From positions 372,001 through 436,000 of the forward strand of contig NZ_NETS01000011.1 in assembly GCF_002150035.1 (NCBI RefSeq): a stretch of DNA of 64,000 nucleotides, in the 5' to 3' direction. This DNA is from Leptospira venezuelensis (lineage in GTDB: Bacteria; Spirochaetota; Leptospiria; Leptospirales; Leptospiraceae). The notes beneath the pieces were generated by a model, which was not told the DNA's origin, searched no databases, and saw nothing but the letters and a program-made list of their open reading frames with translations. Below are positions 17,761 through 26,712 of this stretch, in pieces; position 1 is the stretch's first letter; each line of letters opens with the position of its first letter. A program made the translations under genes and the position numbers.

Positions 17761-19986
17761 TTAAACCTCAGGCAGGGAGAAAAAGAACTCAGATCCTTTT
17801 CCTAAAGAAGACTGGACCCAAATTTTTCCCCCATGATTTTCCACTATCTTTTTGCAAATGGACAACCCAATCCCCGTTCCGGGATACTCAGATCTAACAT
17901 GCAATTTTTGGAATATGATAAAAATACGATCGAAGTATTTAGGATCCATACCGATACCGTTGTCGGATACGGAAAAAATATTAGCTCCCGGAATATGTTT
18001 TACCTTGATATGAATTTCAGGGTTTCTAACGGGGGAACGGAATTTGATACCATTGGAGATTAGATTGCTAAATAAACGTCTGATCTGGTCTTGGTCTGCA
18101 TATACTTCAGGAAAAGGACCCTCAAAGACCAGCTTTGCCTTAGTTTCGTCTATCACTGAAGATAAGTCTCTTCTTAACTCATCCAGGATTAGATTGGGAT
18201 CTCCCTTGGATTTTTTTACTGAATCAGAACCAACCCTAGAATAACTTAAAAGGCTTTCTATCAGTCCCTGCTGCCTTTTTGCGGCTTCCACAGAAACATG
18301 AATAAATTCTCTCATCTCAGGCTTTATTTCATCAGAAAACTTTCTCTCCAATAGTTGAAGATAACTCGCGATCGTCCTAAGTGGCTCCTGCAAATCGTGA
18401 GATGCAATATATGCAAATTGTTCCAGTTCCTTATTCGTTTTTGCAAGACCGAGAAGAGCTTCTTCCAAAGATTTTCTGGATTCTATTTTTTCAGAAATGT
18501 CCCGATTCACCATAATAAGACCGGGAACCAGATAACCTTCTGCATTAATTTTTTTAAAATTACTTTCTATGAAGATCTTTCTGCCTGACCCAAGCGTGTG
18601 TATAAGTTCTCGTTTGGAGGCTCCTAAGTTATCCCAATCCTCCATTGCAGATTTATAATTTTCTTCGGAGATCCAATCTTCCTTAAAAAGAGAAGTATAA
18701 TGTTTTCCTAAACATTCAACTTCTCCTACTTCGTACATTTTTGCAGCATAATCATTGTAATAGGTGATCTTCATATCCCCATCTAAGGCAATGATAGCGT
18801 CGTTAACTTGGGATATAACTTCTAAATTAAAACGGTTCTCTCTGGTCAGCTTAACTCGTTCAGTTACATCCATCGCGGAAACAAGAACAGCTTCCGTCTC
18901 CTGGAATTGTATGAGAGAAGAAACTATATCCAGATATACGATACTTTCGTCTTTTCGCAGATGTTTCATTTCTTGGAAAAAATTCGGACCACTTTTAAGT
19001 CCTTTAATCTTTTCCTTCATGGACTCTCTTTCCTCCGGAAGTCTGAGTTCTTCTGCGCTTTTTTCTAAAAATTCTTTTTCCGAATATCCGTATGTTTGGA
19101 TTGCAGTTTGGTTTACTGCCAATATTTTGAGAGAAGATCTTTCAAAGACGAACATGATTTGAGGATTATTTTGGAATAAATTCCGATACTTTTCCTCATT
19201 TTTGCGTATCCTATTTTCATACTCTTTACGATCCGAAATATCATAAACAATTCCTAATATTTCTTGGACTCGACCATTCTTCCCTATCCTTGGATACATT
19301 CTCGTTTCCAAAAGAAGATCATTTTGATTTGTATGATATATACTTTCTTCTCCCTGAAGAGACTTAGAGAACGCTTCCATTACTTCAGGCCGATTTCCGG
19401 CTCTTTCAAAAATGGTTTTCCCCACCACTTCCTTAGGATTGATCTTTAATCTTTCTAAACCTTTCCCATCGGCGAGTATAATCTTTCCCTCCGGCGAGAT
19501 AGAAAACACAACAACCGGCAAAGCTCCAATGAGAGTTTCAAAATCTACAGTACGTTTTTCTAATATATATTCAGTAGTTTTACGATCAGTAATATCCAGA
19601 GAAACTCCCACAAGTCCCCTGATATTTCCATCTTCTCCAATTGCAGGAGAAATCCTAACGGCAAAATACCTTCCTAAAAAAACGATCTCCGCGCTAATTT
19701 CCTTTCCGGAGAGTACTAGTTTTAAGGCTTCCGTTTGTTCCAGACGACGGATGGTCCCATCCTCTTCTATTAGTTCAGCATTCCATTCATGATCTACAAA
19801 GTTAGTCCCTGTAAATGCACTGGAATCCAGGCCAAGCATGTCTAACGCTTTACCCGAAGCAAAATTAATAAGCCCAGTTTCGTCTGCAGAAAATAGTACG
19901 ATGGGAGAATTGGAGAGAATATAATCTAGTAAGGACTTGGGATTTCCCGGTTTAGAATCTGAAAATAAAGGAGAAGGAGAACCCAT
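17761..19986 (-). CDS. Multi-PAS sensor histidine kinase (HisKA, phytochrome-kinase-like)
   Basis: This 741-residue soluble kinase has about four PAS/PAC units in a row (starting YILSNSPIVLFSADETG, IGALPVVVFSISPEG, NLFQNNPQIMFVFE, ISQVNDAIIALDGDM), each followed by a PAC strand such as DRK. The HisKA domain holds the phospho-His in IASHDLQEPLRTIASY, and the HATPase has NLISNGIKF, DNGIGMDPKYF and GTGIGLSICKKIVE. HDLQEPLR kinases commonly partner with Rcp1-type regulators, which is what follows. No transmembrane helix is seen, so the ligand or redox signal is intracellular and unknown. A GC-rich hairpin lies just before the start. Confidence 0.94.
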   Translation of the reverse strand: MGSPSPLFSDSKPGNPKSLLDYILSNSPIVLFSADETGLINFASGKALDMLGLDSSAFTGTNFVDHEWNAELIEEDGTIRRLEQTEALKLVLSGKEISAEIVFLGRYFAVRISPAIGEDGNIRGLVGVSLDITDRKTTEYILEKRTVDFETLIGALPVVVFSISPEGKIILADGKGLERLKINPKEVVGKTIFERAGNRPEVMEAFSKSLQGEESIYHTNQNDLLLETRMYPRIGKNGRVQEILGIVYDISDRKEYENRIRKNEEKYRNLFQNNPQIMFVFERSSLKILAVNQTAIQTYGYSEKEFLEKSAEELRLPEERESMKEKIKGLKSGPNFFQEMKHLRKDESIVYLDIVSSLIQFQETEAVLVSAMDVTERVKLTRENRFNLEVISQVNDAIIALDGDMKITYYNDYAAKMYEVGEVECLGKHYTSLFKEDWISEENYKSAMEDWDNLGASKRELIHTLGSGRKIFIESNFKKINAEGYLVPGLIMVNRDISEKIESRKSLEEALLGLAKTNKELEQFAYIASHDLQEPLRTIASYLQLLERKFSDEIKPEMREFIHVSVEAAKRQQGLIESLLSYSRVGSDSVKKSKGDPNLILDELRRDLSSVIDETKAKLVFEGPFPEVYADQDQIRRLFSNLISNGIKFRSPVRNPEIHIKVKHIPGANIFSVSDNGIGMDPKYFDRIFIIFQKLHVRSEYPGTGIGLSICKKIVENHGGKIWVQSSLGKGSEFFFSLPEV

Positions 19987-19996
19987 AAATAGATCC

Positions 19997-20018
19997 GCCC
20001 GGAATCTATATTCCGGGC
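19997..20018. repeat. Inverted repeat just upstream of the multi-PAS kinase
   Basis: The arms GCCCGGAA and TTCCGGGC are perfect over 8 bases around a 6-base loop. It starts 11 bases before the kinase start codon on the minus strand, so it would sit in the 5' leader close to the ribosome-binding region. It could also be a terminator of the cyclophilin gene, but no T-run follows. Confidence 0.6.
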
Positions 20019-20110
20019 AGGGGTCTCTAATTATGGCGAAATATGGATATTTTCAAGCATATTTCGACTTTTTATGGAGTTTGTGGAATTTATATCCCAC
20101 AAGGGATGCG

Positions 20111-20566
20111 TTAGATGATCTCTATCGTTTCAATCACTACCGGTTGAAGAGGACGATCTCCGGGAGCTGTAGGAGTTTCGGAAATACTTTGAACTATGTC
20201 TTCTCCCTCGCTCACATGACCAAAAACTGCATGGCGATTATCCAGATACAAATTGTCTCTCACATTGATGAAAAATTGAGATCCGCCAGTATTAGGTCCA
20301 GCGTTTGCCATAGAGATAGTAAATTTCTTATTTTTAAGTTCTGGATGGAACTCATCTTGGATCTTATACCCTGGTCCACCAGTCCCGGTACCTTGAGGGC
20401 AACCGCCTTGTATCATAAAATTTGCAATAATTCTGTGAAAGACTAGGCCATTATAAAAGCCTTTTTGAGCCAATTGGATGAAATTCCCGGCAGTGATCGG
20501 GGCCTTCTCATCTTCCAATAAAACGGAAAAGGTTCCTCGGTTGGTGGTAAACTTAGCAGTTGCCAT
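20111..20566 (-). CDS. Cyclophilin-type peptidyl-prolyl isomerase
   Basis: The 151-residue protein is a short bacterial cyclophilin that isomerises proline peptide bonds. Active-site segments are clear: FHRIIANFMIQGGCPQGTGTG and SQFFINVRDN, with HAVFGHVSEG and the closing IIETIEI-like end (VVIETIEII). There is no signal peptide, so it is cytoplasmic. The ATG at 20566 has a GAGGA site six bases upstream; an upstream TTG at 20578 is less likely. It is monocistronic between a divergent cyclase operon and the kinase relay. Confidence 0.95.
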   Translation of the reverse strand: MATAKFTTNRGTFSVLLEDEKAPITAGNFIQLAQKGFYNGLVFHRIIANFMIQGGCPQGTGTGGPGYKIQDEFHPELKNKKFTISMANAGPNTGGSQFFINVRDNLYLDNRHAVFGHVSEGEDIVQSISETPTAPGDRPLQPVVIETIEII

Positions 20567-20782
20567 AAATATCCTCAAAACCAGATTCTAACGGGTGTCT
20601 GTGCAATCAACTAATTAGGTATATCCTTAGTGGGAGAGAACTCATTCTACTTGTTTTCAATATAGAATGCAGTTGTTCCGATAATTTAACGGAGGATTTC
20701 CGGAATCTACTTTCCGCTAAACGGATCGATTTTTTAGCTTTCTAAAAGAGAATTTTTATTCCGGAACTTCCTTAGGAACGAA

Positions 20783-23440
20783 ATGCCATCATCTACAAAA
20801 TACATTCCCTTCGGACCAAATGGTGCGGTCGCCTTCTGGGCAAAAGCGAAGGATAAAATCCAAAACCAGGACGAATTAAGAGCCTGGGCAGATCTAGGCA
20901 TAAAAACTGTAGTCTGTGTATTCTCTGAAAAAGGTTCTTCTTTAGTAACTGACTTGGAAGAAGGTTTACATGCAGGAGAATGGAAACTATTCGCATTAGA
21001 AATTCCTCCTGGACCGGAAACAAACGAGTCAGTGTTCCACTCTGCTTGGAAATTAATCTCTGCAGCAGCAAAATCTAATATATTATTTTTAATCCCTGAA
21101 GAATTGGAAGAAAGATGGGAAGTAATACTTTCCAAAATGGTAATATCTTCCTACCCTCATATCGCCACAGGTGAGTTAGGTGCTTGGTTTCCGAGTTTGC
21201 AAGGAGATGCAGAAACTACTTTCTTAGGAGAATTTAAAACTTATGCTTCTCGCAAAAAAGCTCCTAAAGAAATTCCTGATTCCACAAGAGGAGAATTTTC
21301 TCTCTTTCTAAAAGAACTTCCTTTAGCGGTTTCTGGAATTGAACTAGGACTATTTAAGAACGGGCATAAAGATCCTAATGGTAAGAAGAAGGTCCCGAAA
21401 TTCCAAGAGGCAGAGAGTTTCCGCACCTTGGAAAGTAAGCCGGTAATTTCCTTTGATACAGTATTCTCTGGAGAAAAGCAGGAATCTGAGACTTCCGCAG
21501 CCGTTCCAGAATTACCAAAGGCAAAAGAAACATCAGAAAAGAAGAATATTCCGAAAAAGGAATCCACACCTAACCCTTCCGCTGACATGGGGGACTTAGC
21601 AACCACTGCAAAATTCCCTCTTCAATTAAAATTGATGGCGGTGATCTCTCTTCTACTTACCATTACAGTTTCTACAGTTATTTTATACGCATCCAGCGAA
21701 TTCAAAAAGAACTACGAAGTAAGAGTGTTAGAAACTAACTTCTCTTTGGTGAATATTTTAGGGATCAAAGTAAAATCAGATCTGAAAGATATTCGTGATA
21801 AAGGCAAAACTCTTACTGAAAAACTTTTAGATCCAAAAGGCCCCGGTGCGTATGCGGATCTATTCTTCCGAAATGAACCTGATTTTCTTTTAGCGGGAAT
21901 TTATTCTGCAGAAGGAGACAAACTTAAAAAAAGAACGGTTCTATATAATGATTCTTACTTAGAAGGAATTTCTTCCAATAGAGAAGAATTGGATGCTGCC
22001 GTTTCTCAAAAGGAATCGTCCTTTTTAAAAACAATCCAATCAGGCGGTAGAATAGATAACCTAACTCCTAATTTTAAAGAGCCTACGTTCTCCATTTCCG
22101 TATATGATACTCAGAGTAAATCTATTCTACTCTATATCATTCGTGCGGAAAGACTTCTATCTGTATTCCAAAAACAAGATATTAACGTTCCATTCTTGAT
22201 CAATGGAGATGGAGATTTGATTGCACATCATGATCTCCAACTTCTTGCATCTCAAACAAATTGGGCAGATCTTCCTATTTTTGAAACGATGCTTTCTTCC
22301 GTAAGAGAGGATAGCCAACAAACTATATATGAAGATTCTACTAAGACAAGATATTATGGTTCTTATCAAAAATTAGGTTTTGGTGGATCAGGAGTAATCG
22401 TCTCCGTCCCGGAAGAAAAAGTTTTTGAGATGGTATACAGGATCCAGACAAAAAACCTCCTGATTATGGCGATCGCACTTTGTATCGCACTCATCATTGT
22501 ATTCTTTTTAGCAAGAACCATTACAATTCCAGTTTTAAAACTTCTGACTGCAACAGTTGAGATCGCGAAAGGCAACTTTAGGATCGGGATCAAGTCCAGC
22601 ACAAAGGACGAGATTGGCGTTTTAACTGATTATTTCGTAAGTATGGGAAAAGGTCTGGAAGAAAGAGAGAAGGTAAAGGACGCTCTCGGCCGTTTCGTAA
22701 ACAAAGAGATCGCCGAAATGGTCTTAAACAAGGAGCTGACTCTGGGTGGAGAAAGAAAGATGTGTGCCATCTTCTTCTCAGATATTCGTTCCTTCACAGC
22801 TATATCAGAAAAATTACAACCTGAAGAAGTAGTAGAATTCTTAAACGAATACATGACAGAGATGGTTCGCTGTGTGAACGATACCCACGGGATCGTGGAT
22901 AAGTTTATCGGTGATGCGATCATGGCAACTTGGGGTGCAGTTCGTACTTCTGAGCAAGACGCAGAAAACGCAGTGAACGGTGCGCTCCTAATGAGAGCGG
23001 CACTTATTAAGTTCAACGAAGGAAGAGGTGGAGATAAAAAACCGATCATTCGTATCGGTTGCGGTCTTAACTTTGGACCAGTGATTGCGGGCCAGATCGG
23101 TTCCGAAGAAAGATTAGAATATACCGTAATTGGTGACGCAGTGAACCTCGCCTCTCGTGTGGAAGCCTTAAACAAACCTTTTGGAACAGACATTTTAATC
23201 ACACAAGATCTTCTGCATCACGTAAAAGATATCTTTGCGGTCGAAAAAATGCAATCTATCAAGGTGAAGGGAAAAGAAGAACCCCAAACCATTTACGCGG
23301 TCTTAGGAAGAAAAGACGATATGGATCGCCCGAGAGATCTGAATGATCTGAGAAGAAGGCTCGGAATTGAATACGAATCCAAGAAAAAAACAAAAACAGG
23401 AGATGAGGAAGAGGAATTAAAGTATGAAATACTTGAATGA
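20783..23440 (+). CDS. Membrane adenylate cyclase: novel N-terminal domain, dCache-like sensor, HAMP, class III cyclase
   Basis: This 885-residue protein should make cyclic AMP from ATP. The N-terminal 280 residues are cytoplasmic and unusual: about 150 ordered residues and then a Lys/Pro/Glu-rich linker. Transmembrane helices at about 281-303 and 558-580 enclose a periplasmic sensor of about 250 residues. A HAMP domain follows (ITIPVLKLLTATVEIAKGN), then the cyclase domain from about 655 with metal Asp667 (FFSDIRSF) and Asp711 (VDKFIGDAIMATWG), Lys707 as the adenine-side residue, and VIGDAVNLASRVE. The Lys argues for ATP rather than GTP. The next gene starts within it, 17 bases before the stop, so the four genes to 29153 are probably coupled. 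Confidence 0.93.
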   Translation: MPSSTKYIPFGPNGAVAFWAKAKDKIQNQDELRAWADLGIKTVVCVFSEKGSSLVTDLEEGLHAGEWKLFALEIPPGPETNESVFHSAWKLISAAAKSNILFLIPEELEERWEVILSKMVISSYPHIATGELGAWFPSLQGDAETTFLGEFKTYASRKKAPKEIPDSTRGEFSLFLKELPLAVSGIELGLFKNGHKDPNGKKKVPKFQEAESFRTLESKPVISFDTVFSGEKQESETSAAVPELPKAKETSEKKNIPKKESTPNPSADMGDLATTAKFPLQLKLMAVISLLLTITVSTVILYASSEFKKNYEVRVLETNFSLVNILGIKVKSDLKDIRDKGKTLTEKLLDPKGPGAYADLFFRNEPDFLLAGIYSAEGDKLKKRTVLYNDSYLEGISSNREELDAAVSQKESSFLKTIQSGGRIDNLTPNFKEPTFSISVYDTQSKSILLYIIRAERLLSVFQKQDINVPFLINGDGDLIAHHDLQLLASQTNWADLPIFETMLSSVREDSQQTIYEDSTKTRYYGSYQKLGFGGSGVIVSVPEEKVFEMVYRIQTKNLLIMAIALCIALIIVFFLARTITIPVLKLLTATVEIAKGNFRIGIKSSTKDEIGVLTDYFVSMGKGLEEREKVKDALGRFVNKEIAEMVLNKELTLGGERKMCAIFFSDIRSFTAISEKLQPEEVVEFLNEYMTEMVRCVNDTHGIVDKFIGDAIMATWGAVRTSEQDAENAVNGALLMRAALIKFNEGRGGDKKPIIRIGCGLNFGPVIAGQIGSEERLEYTVIGDAVNLASRVEALNKPFGTDILITQDLLHHVKDIFAVEKMQSIKVKGKEEPQTIYAVLGRKDDMDRPRDLNDLRRRLGIEYESKKKTKTGDEEEELKYEILE

Positions 23441-25538
23441 CGGCCGTGTCATCGTTACTGCTTTAGTTCTATTACTGTTCTTTTTTTCGGGACTATTATA
23501 TCTTTATGCAAATGCTGGTTCTAAAACAGGAACCAATAAAGTTGTAGGCCAACTTAAAACAAAACAACTTAAAATATTAAGAAAACTTGATTCTGAAGTT
23601 ATCTGGGAAGAGCTGGATGAGTCAGATCCAATCAGATACAGAGATACAATTCGTACAGAAGAAGGTTCAGAAGCAGTATTACTTTTCACTGATGGAGAAA
23701 ATTCTGCCGAGATCAGAATGGACGAAAGAAGTATGATCCTTGTCGAAGATACTGACAAGATCAGCTTTGTGTCCGGTTCCCTCTCCGCTACTGGCGGCGG
23801 TTCTGGCAACCTGCAGATCAGTTCGGGAGACACTAAAATTTCTCTCGGAAATTCAGATCTGAAAATTTCCAAAGACGAAAACAAAGGTTTAAATCTGGAA
23901 GTAAAACAAGGAGAAGCCAAGGTCGTTTCCTCTTCCGGTGAGAACACTGTAGGCAAAAACCAATCTGCGGATCTAAAAGATGGAAAAGTAGAAGTACATA
24001 CGTTAAATCTGGAAACTGTTTCTCCTCCGGATAAGACTTTTTTTCCATTGGCCGGAGAAACTCTTCCCGTTAGATTCGAATGGAAAAATTCTCCAAGCGT
24101 AAAAACTTTCCGATTGGAAGTTGCAAAAGATTCTGGTTTTAGAACAGGTTTAAAAAAATTGAACGCAGGTGGCACAAACGCTTCCATCTCTTTAACTAAT
24201 GGTTCTTATTATTGGAGGCTCGCAGGTAAAAATCCTCAATCAGGAAAAGACGAATTTAGTTCTTCTAAAAACTTTAAATTAATTTCTTGGAATAAACCAA
24301 AACTAGTCTCCCCTACTAATAAAGAAGTATTCTCATATACTGAAACCGCTCCTCCTGTCCGCTTTCAATGGAATACGTTTGATTCTCAGACAAAATATAA
24401 ACTGGAAGTTTCCTCGGATGCGAATTTTAAACAAATCGTATACACTGGGGATTCCTCTGCGGGTTTCTTAAAATGGGAGCCTAAGGCCGAAGGCCAATTT
24501 TTTGCTCGGGTAAAAATGAATTCCGACAAACAAGGGTTTACTGAGCAAAGTTCTGATGCGATTTCTTTTGTATTGCGCAAATCTGAACAAGCAGAACCTC
24601 CGAAACTTCTAAAGCCTTTACAGGGAGAGGAGATAGGAATTCGTATCTTTAAGGTTGGTTCCTTCTTCAGCTGGAGTTCCAACAAGGAATTCAAATCTTA
24701 TTCCATAGATATAGCCGCTGATTCCGATTTCAAAAATATCCTTTTCTCCAAATCGACTAACTCCAATTTTATGAAGCCTGATCTGGACTGGAAAGAGGGT
24801 GTATACTTCTGGAGAATTAAAGCAAGTTCCAATTCCGAAGAGGTAATTTCTTCTTCTGTTGGTAAGTTTACTTTAAAACCCCTTGGTTCAATTCGATTAT
24901 CCTTTCCTAAAGATGGATCAGAGCTAGGTCACCCAGTGGACGGCAAATTACAATTCAGATGGGACAGACCCGATCCAACCGGAACTTATAAATTAGAAGT
25001 TTCTAAAGATCCTAATTTCGCTTCTAAAATATTCGAAACCTCTGTTCGCTCCGGACAAAACTCAGTCCCACTTTCAGGACCTGGGGATTATTATTGGAAA
25101 GTTACTCTTCTTTCTCCGGAGGGAGAAGTTTTGACGAGCAGCCCTTCTTCTGGATTTAAAACTTCGGACTCTGCTCCATTTGTCTCTCCTGTATATCCAA
25201 GGGATAGGGATAAGATAGATTTGGATGAGAAAGCAAGTTTGTCATTTTATTGGGAAATTGAGGGCAAATCCGAGGCATACATCTTGGAGCTTTTAGAGGC
25301 AGACCAAAAAACCCTAAAAACAGTATTTAAAAAGGAAATTAAGGGAGAATCTTACGACTATCGAGAGTTGTATAGATTAAGGGAAGGAAAGTACCAGTGG
25401 AGACTGAGCGCAAAATACAGGGACAGCTCTGGACAAGTTCGCACTACCCTTCCTTTAACCAGGGATTTCGAAGTAATCATGTCCGCAACATTCAAGGCAC
25501 CGGAGATTCTGACTCCTAAGGAATTTTATGTTGAGTAG
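23424..25538 (+). CDS. FecR-domain membrane-anchored protein with tandem beta-sandwich repeats
   Basis: After one N-terminal membrane helix (about 10-30) comes a FecR domain (about 45-200; DPIRYRDTIRTEEGSEAVLL, then VSGSLSATGG and LEVKQGEAKVVSS). FecR domains in other bacteria are periplasmic regulators or envelope structural modules. From about 200 the protein holds five similar modules of about 95 residues. Each opens with a SPPDKxxF or FPKDGSEL-like Pro/Asp turn and continues FRWxxxxxxxxYKLEVSKDPNF, then YYWKV or YFWRI. They look like fibronectin-type folds and should be periplasmic. No sigma factor or TonB receptor is nearby, so the classic FecIR arrangement does not apply. It overlaps the cyclase by 17 bases and the next gene by 11. 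Confidence 0.85.
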   Translation: MKYLNDGRVIVTALVLLLFFFSGLLYLYANAGSKTGTNKVVGQLKTKQLKILRKLDSEVIWEELDESDPIRYRDTIRTEEGSEAVLLFTDGENSAEIRMDERSMILVEDTDKISFVSGSLSATGGGSGNLQISSGDTKISLGNSDLKISKDENKGLNLEVKQGEAKVVSSSGENTVGKNQSADLKDGKVEVHTLNLETVSPPDKTFFPLAGETLPVRFEWKNSPSVKTFRLEVAKDSGFRTGLKKLNAGGTNASISLTNGSYYWRLAGKNPQSGKDEFSSSKNFKLISWNKPKLVSPTNKEVFSYTETAPPVRFQWNTFDSQTKYKLEVSSDANFKQIVYTGDSSAGFLKWEPKAEGQFFARVKMNSDKQGFTEQSSDAISFVLRKSEQAEPPKLLKPLQGEEIGIRIFKVGSFFSWSSNKEFKSYSIDIAADSDFKNILFSKSTNSNFMKPDLDWKEGVYFWRIKASSNSEEVISSSVGKFTLKPLGSIRLSFPKDGSELGHPVDGKLQFRWDRPDPTGTYKLEVSKDPNFASKIFETSVRSGQNSVPLSGPGDYYWKVTLLSPEGEVLTSSPSSGFKTSDSAPFVSPVYPRDRDKIDLDEKASLSFYWEIEGKSEAYILELLEADQKTLKTVFKKEIKGESYDYRELYRLREGKYQWRLSAKYRDSSGQVRTTLPLTRDFEVIMSATFKAPEILTPKEFYVE

Positions 25539-26712
25539 AAGATTCCAAAAATCTAATACGATTGCGGCTCTTTTAGTAGGATTCCTATTATTCTCTCTTC
25601 CAATTTTAGGGAAGGAAGAAGGTGTCAAACTGGAATGGAAACCTATTCCTGACGCAGGTGGTTACCAAGTAGAGATTAAAGATTCTCGAGGAAAGGTCAC
25701 CAGAGAAAAAACAAACGCTTCCCAGATCCAAATCGAATTACCTCCTGGTGCTTATGAACACAGGATCGGTGTATTGAATAAATATGGAAGAGTTTCCGTC
25801 TTCTCCGCTTGGATCCCTTTCGAAGTTATTCTTTCCCAAAAGCCTGAAGTCATCGCAGCTGAAAAAAGTAAGTTCTTAAGCAAGGACATGCCTGAAACAT
25901 TCGAGATCAAGGGTAAACATTTTACAGAAGCAACAAAAGTTATATTAAAAGATTCTAAAGGAAACGAGATCCCTGTTAAATCCATAGATATCAAAAATTC
26001 AGAAACTATGGTAGTAACTATAGATAAGAAGAAGGCTCCGGAAGGTGCAGTTTCTTTACGTTTAGAAAATCCTCGTAATAAGTCTACAGAAAAGGAAAAT
26101 TATTTCTTAGTAGCTGAAACAGAAGATGAATTAGCTGCTTTAGACTCCAAAACTTCTTCGGGATCGTCTGGGTCTTCTATCTTTGATTTAGGAGCTGCCG
26201 CAAGATCAGCGGTTCTTCCAGGTTGGGGACAGTACTACCAAAAAAAATCTACTTTTAGAACTGCAATCTTTCCTAGTTTAGTTTTACTAGCCGGTGGCTA
26301 CGCTGCGGCAAAGGGAAGTTCTTATTTAAGTGCAACTCATGAATTGGATGGAGCAAGACAGAGTAATATTTTATATAACTCTGCATTCCTACAATCCGGG
26401 AACCCTGCACTATTTAACCTTGCTCTATATAATTATACTCAGATATCTCCTAAATATTCTAATGCCGTTGGTGAATACAACCAATTGGGAGTAGCTTTAG
26501 GAGTATTAGGATTCTTTTATCTAATCAATGTAATCGATGCAGGATTTTTTCCAGGCCCTAAACAAGTAAAGGTAGAAGGAACCGATACCCCAGTGACAGT
26601 TTCCCCCATCCTCAGAAATGCAAGGGAATCGGATCGGGCTGCCACCTATGCTTCCGGAAATTCTTATCTTCTCCAACAAAGAATGGAATTAGGAGTGGAA
26701 TTCGCATGGTAA
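25528..26712 (+). CDS. Envelope protein: beta-sandwich, IPT/TIG-like and C-terminal DUF5683-type membrane segment
   Basis: This 394-residue protein has a signal or anchor helix (IAALLVGFLLFSLPILG). A fibronectin-like module follows (VKLEWKPIPDAGGYQVEIKD), of the same flavour as the repeats in the gene before it. A TIG/IPT-like stretch comes next (SKDMPETFEIKGKHFTEATKV). The C-terminal third (ARSAVLPGWGQYYQKKSTFR, then two hydrophobic helices and a GYFYLINVIDAGF-like end) is typical of DUF5683, whose PGxGQxY motif recurs in envelope proteins of unknown role. It starts inside the FecR gene and ends inside the next gene, so it is part of a coupled operon. Function is not known. Confidence 0.8.
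   Translation: MLSRRFQKSNTIAALLVGFLLFSLPILGKEEGVKLEWKPIPDAGGYQVEIKDSRGKVTREKTNASQIQIELPPGAYEHRIGVLNKYGRVSVFSAWIPFEVILSQKPEVIAAEKSKFLSKDMPETFEIKGKHFTEATKVILKDSKGNEIPVKSIDIKNSETMVVTIDKKKAPEGAVSLRLENPRNKSTEKENYFLVAETEDELAALDSKTSSGSSGSSIFDLGAAARSAVLPGWGQYYQKKSTFRTAIFPSLVLLAGGYAAAKGSSYLSATHELDGARQSNILYNSAFLQSGNPALFNLALYNYTQISPKYSNAVGEYNQLGVALGVLGFFYLINVIDAGFFPGPKQVKVEGTDTPVTVSPILRNARESDRAATYASGNSYLLQQRMELGVEFAW

Noticed and set aside
22630..23202. Minus-strand open frame of 190 codons inside the cyclase
   Set aside because: It is opposite the catalytic domain and has a shadow-type composition rich in Ser, Ile, Pro and Thr.
23504..24187. Minus-strand open frame of 227 codons inside the FecR gene
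   Set aside because: It is the mirror of a repeat- and Ser/Lys-rich coding strand; the plus gene is clearly real with correct overlaps.
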